64,000 bases of DNA from Cyclobacteriaceae bacterium (lineage in GTDB: Bacteria; Bacteroidota; Bacteroidia; Cytophagales; Cyclobacteriaceae), in contig JANQPQ010000033.1 of assembly GCA_028285445.1 (NCBI GenBank), positions 1 to 64,000 of the forward strand, in the 5' to 3' direction. This document shows, in pieces, positions 61,464-64,000 of the stretch. The notes under the pieces were generated by a model. It saw only the letters and a program-made list of their open reading frames with translations, searched no databases and was not told where the DNA came from. Within the stretch, counting starts at the first letter, position 1; every line of letters begins with the position of its first letter. Both the position numbers and the translations under genes were made by a program.

Positions 61464-63497
61464 ATGAAACGACATCTCTTAACCCTTATAGTGACTTTTC
61501 TTGCGATCACTTCTTCTATACTTGCTCAGGAAGCTTCTCATTTCTCCAATATGGACGTATTCGAGCTGGAGTGGGTAAATTCCCCACAAATATCTCCAGA
61601 CGGAAATACCATCGTCTACGAACGGCGCAGTATGGATATCATGACTGATCGCCGAACCTCGCGGTTGTGGAAAGTGAATACTGATGGTTCGGGCCATATG
61701 AAACTAACAAACAGAGATAGAGGCGAATCCGGGGCACGCTGGTCGCCTGATGGCAGTAAAATTGCCTTCACGAGCGGCACAGAAAATGGCTCAGAGATAT
61801 TTATTTATTGGGTTCAGTCTGGTATTATCGCCAGGGTGACTCAACTAAATCGGTCACCACGCGGTCTAACATGGTCTCCCGATGGTTCACAGTTAGCATT
61901 CTCGATGTTGGTGCCGGAATCGGCACCGAGGTTGGTTTCTCCACCTAAGAAACCAAAAGGAGCAAAGTGGGCAGCTCACCCTAAAGTCACAACAAGATTA
62001 AGGCACGAAGCTGATGGCTCAGGTTATATCGAGCCGGGTTATTCTCACTTGTTTGTAATTCCCGCCGATGGCGGCACACCAAGACAAATCACTTCAGGTG
62101 AATTCCATCACCGCAGTGCACCCGTCTGGACTAAAGATGGCAAATCGCTGGTCTTTTCAGGCAACCGAAATGCCGACTGGGAATATGATTTCAGAAACTC
62201 CGAGCTTTACAGCGTTAGTATAGCCGATGGTCAGGTAACGGCACTCACAAGTCGCAAGGGACCTGACCATAGTGCGGCTATTTCCCCTGATGGTCGGACG
62301 ATATTATACCTTGGCTATGACGATAAGGTGCAAACCTACCAGGTAACAACGGTCTACACGATGAACCTGGATGGTTCTGGTAAGAAAGAGATCAAAACTA
62401 ATCTTGATCGTAGCATGTCAAGCGTAAAGTGGGATACCAAGGGCGCTGGATTCTACTTTCAATATGATGACAAGGGTAATACCAAGATTGGGTATTCCAC
62501 CCTGAACGGCAAAACCTCAGTAGTAACAAATAATCTGGGAGGTACTGCCGTTGGCAGACCATACGGTGGCGGTTCTTATTCTCTTTCCAAGAATGAGAAA
62601 ATTGCATTTACGCATACTACCCCCTATCACCCCGCAGAGCTTGGCCTGGTACAAAAGGGTGGTAATGCGCGGTTGGTGGTAGATCTTAACAATGATCTAC
62701 TTGGCCATCGCAAACTGGGCCAGGTTGAAGAAATTTGGTATAAGTCGTCGGTTGATAACCTGGATATACAAGGTTGGATTGTAAAGCCACCGGATTTTGA
62801 TGGCAGTAAGAAGTACCCGCTCATTGTTGAAAACCACGGTGGACCAATATCGAATTACGGAGATAGATTCTCACCAGAGGTGCAATTGTATGCCTCGGCG
62901 GGTTACGTGGTATTCTATCCCAACCCTCGAGGAAGTACCGGCTATGGTGAAGAATTTGGAAACGAGCTTTACCACAACTATCCCGGTGACGACTACCACG
63001 ATGTAATGGATGGCGTTGATGCCATGATCGCCAAAGGCTACATTGATGAAAATAATCTGTTTGTAACTGGTGGCAGTGCCGGTGGTATAATGACAGCCTG
63101 GATGATCGGAAAGAACAATCGATTTAAAGCCGCAGCCGTGGTTAAGCCTGTAATGAACTGGATCAGCAAGACTTTGGTTGCGGATAATTATTTTGGATAC
63201 GCTAACTCGAGATACCCCGGCCAGCCTTGGGAAAATTTTGAAACCTATTGGAAATTTTCTCCAATATCATTAGTAGGGAACATCCAAACACCCACATTGG
63301 TAATGGTAGGAACCGCCGATCTCAGGACACCTTTGTCCGAATCAAAGCAGCTTTATCATGCCCTTAAGATCAGAAAAGTTGAAACTGCCCTGGTTGAAAT
63401 TCCTGGATCATTTCACTTTATTTCCAACCGACCCAGCCAGTTGATAACCAAGATCGATCATGTAGTGGCATGGTTTGAGAAATACAGGCAAAAGTAG
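61464..63497 (+). CDS. Secreted S9-family prolyl oligopeptidase-like peptidase
   Basis: A 677-residue exported peptidase. The ATG at 61464 gives a signal peptide ending near SILAQ; a TTG at 61407 is unlikely. Residues 25-400 form a beta-propeller of WSPDGSKIAF-type repeats. The C-terminal alpha/beta hydrolase domain holds the catalytic triad: Ser538 in TGGSAGG, Asp619 in TADLRTP and His651 in GSFHF. It resembles acylaminoacyl peptidase and dipeptidyl-peptidase IV relatives. It is followed after five bases by an ArsR-type regulator gene. Confidence 0.93.
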   Translation: MKRHLLTLIVTFLAITSSILAQEASHFSNMDVFELEWVNSPQISPDGNTIVYERRSMDIMTDRRTSRLWKVNTDGSGHMKLTNRDRGESGARWSPDGSKIAFTSGTENGSEIFIYWVQSGIIARVTQLNRSPRGLTWSPDGSQLAFSMLVPESAPRLVSPPKKPKGAKWAAHPKVTTRLRHEADGSGYIEPGYSHLFVIPADGGTPRQITSGEFHHRSAPVWTKDGKSLVFSGNRNADWEYDFRNSELYSVSIADGQVTALTSRKGPDHSAAISPDGRTILYLGYDDKVQTYQVTTVYTMNLDGSGKKEIKTNLDRSMSSVKWDTKGAGFYFQYDDKGNTKIGYSTLNGKTSVVTNNLGGTAVGRPYGGGSYSLSKNEKIAFTHTTPYHPAELGLVQKGGNARLVVDLNNDLLGHRKLGQVEEIWYKSSVDNLDIQGWIVKPPDFDGSKKYPLIVENHGGPISNYGDRFSPEVQLYASAGYVVFYPNPRGSTGYGEEFGNELYHNYPGDDYHDVMDGVDAMIAKGYIDENNLFVTGGSAGGIMTAWMIGKNNRFKAAAVVKPVMNWISKTLVADNYFGYANSRYPGQPWENFETYWKFSPISLVGNIQTPTLVMVGTADLRTPLSESKQLYHALKIRKVETALVEIPGSFHFISNRPSQLITKIDHVVAWFEKYRQK

Positions 63498-63502
63498 GCT
63501 GA

Positions 63503-63847
63503 ATGCGAATCCGGACTGAAATATCAAGCTCCTACATCAACGATTCTGATAAGTCGATTGCGGAAATAGCCAACGCATTAGCACATCCGTTAAGGGTGGC
63601 TTTGGTGCGATACTTAAGTAGCAAGAATGGAGGAGAAGGTGTCGACAATATCACCTGCAATAAAGACCTGGTAGAAATGTTTGATTATTCTCAATCAACA
63701 ATTTCGCAACATGTGAAAATCCTGAAAGACTGTGGATTGTTTACTACGGAAACTAAGGAAAAATTTACCTACTACTACCTGAACAAAGAGCTGTTAGATC
63801 ATTTCGAACAATTTGTTCACCGGATGGGACAACTTAAGCAGCTTTAA
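63503..63847 (+). CDS. ArsR-family winged-helix regulator
   Basis: A 114-residue regulator with the ArsR fold: ALAHPLRVALVRYLS, the helix-turn-helix FDYSQSTISQHVKILKDCGLF and a wing TKEKFTYYYLNKE. Single cysteines (about residues 52 and 77) are present but no standard metal-binding pair (CxCxxC) is seen, so it is not clearly a metal sensor. It is translationally close to the S9 peptidase gene and directly upstream of an EamA transporter gene preceded by a dyad, which is its probable target. Confidence 0.88.
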   Translation: MRIRTEISSSYINDSDKSIAEIANALAHPLRVALVRYLSSKNGGEGVDNITCNKDLVEMFDYSQSTISQHVKILKDCGLFTTETKEKFTYYYLNKELLDHFEQFVHRMGQLKQL

Positions 63848-63880
63848 TAACTCACAATGGGTGCAGGATTGCATCAAATG

Positions 63881-63898
63881 TATCGTATAATTACGATA
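63881..63898. promoter_or_regulatory. Dyad operator between ArsR gene and EamA gene
   Basis: Perfect 7-base arms TATCGTA (63881-63887) and TACGATA (63892-63898) with a 4-base TAAT spacer, 15 bases before the ATG at 63913. An AT-rich dyad of this type next to an ArsR gene suggests control of the EamA transporter gene. Confidence 0.6.
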
Positions 63899-63912
63899 TA
63901 CGATTATTATTC

Positions 63913-64000
63913 ATGGGTCAAGGTAAAATTCATCTGTTCATCTTCATTGCGGTAATATCCTGGGGCTCATCTTATATAGCTGTAAAAGCAGGCCTTGATG
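63913..64000 (+). CDS. EamA/DMT-family transporter, N-terminal end only
   Basis: The window ends inside this gene. The first 29 residues (MGQGKIHLFIFIAVISWGS, then SYIAVKAGLD) form the first helix of an EamA/DMT drug and metabolite transporter, with the WGSSYIAVKAGL signature. Substrate unknown. It follows an ArsR-type regulator and a dyad operator. Confidence 0.8.
   Translation, partial: MGQGKIHLFIFIAVISWGSSYIAVKAGLD

Overview
The window looks like a chromosomal segment of a Bacteroidota bacterium, most likely a marine or soil Cytophagales-type organism. This rests on family content: a secreted TPR-CHAT protein, two MacB/FtsX-type permeases, a DUF5117-type zinc metalloprotease, a DUF6268-type outer-membrane protein, a tail-fibre-like surface protein with the usual Bacteroidota C-terminus, and an LA_2272-type surface repeat protein. 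Other support comes from weak Shine-Dalgarno sequences and two promoters that fit the Bacteroidota pattern TTTG-N19/20-TAnnTTTG. No rRNA, tRNA, CRISPR array, prophage or intact insertion sequence was recognised.

Layout, 0-16 kb: the window opens inside methylmalonyl-CoA mutase (large subunit, 5' end outside). A secreted TPR-CHAT protein follows, facing a minus-strand pair made of a FecR-like secreted protein and a CHASE2 membrane protein, with a perfect bidirectional terminator between them. Next come MeaB (the mutase G-protein chaperone) and a BtuFCD/FecBCD-type ABC importer, which together suggest corrinoid import and use. A FAD-dependent oxidoreductase and a membrane polyferredoxin follow.

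16-28 kb: a small membrane protein with a winged-helix regulator, a GRDP-like protein overlapping a protein with a period-3 Cys/Gly tail, a GntR(YtrA-type)-ABC operon with a clear operator, a DoxX-like protein and a peroxiredoxin fused to a cold-shock domain. The strand then switches to a MacB/FtsX permease, an S41 peptidase and a membrane-anchored AraC regulator.

28-37 kb: NhaB with an EF-hand loop, then a small redox-looking unit (mini-thioredoxin and a four-Cys MarR) with two related palindromic operators. After that come small accessory genes, one degraded gene and a region rich in short dispersed intergenic repeats (33-37 kb). 37-51 kb carries mostly minus-strand envelope and secreted proteins: metalloprotease, permease, LA_2272-type repeat protein, DUF6268 barrel, tail-fibre-like protein and a serine hydrolase.

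51-64 kb: a lactate module (FMN-dependent L-lactate dehydrogenase type and convergent lactate permease), an MBL-fold hydrolase, a methyltransferase, and a glycan or lipid-glycosylation group (methyltransferase-GT2 fusion and two GT-C-like membrane proteins). The window ends with a secreted S9 peptidase, an ArsR-type regulator and the start of an EamA transporter behind a dyad operator. The best candidates for something undescribed are the CHAT/FecR-like/CHASE2 locus, the MarR-thioredoxin unit with paired operators, the GRDP/Cys-Gly tail pair and the peroxiredoxin-cold-shock fusion.
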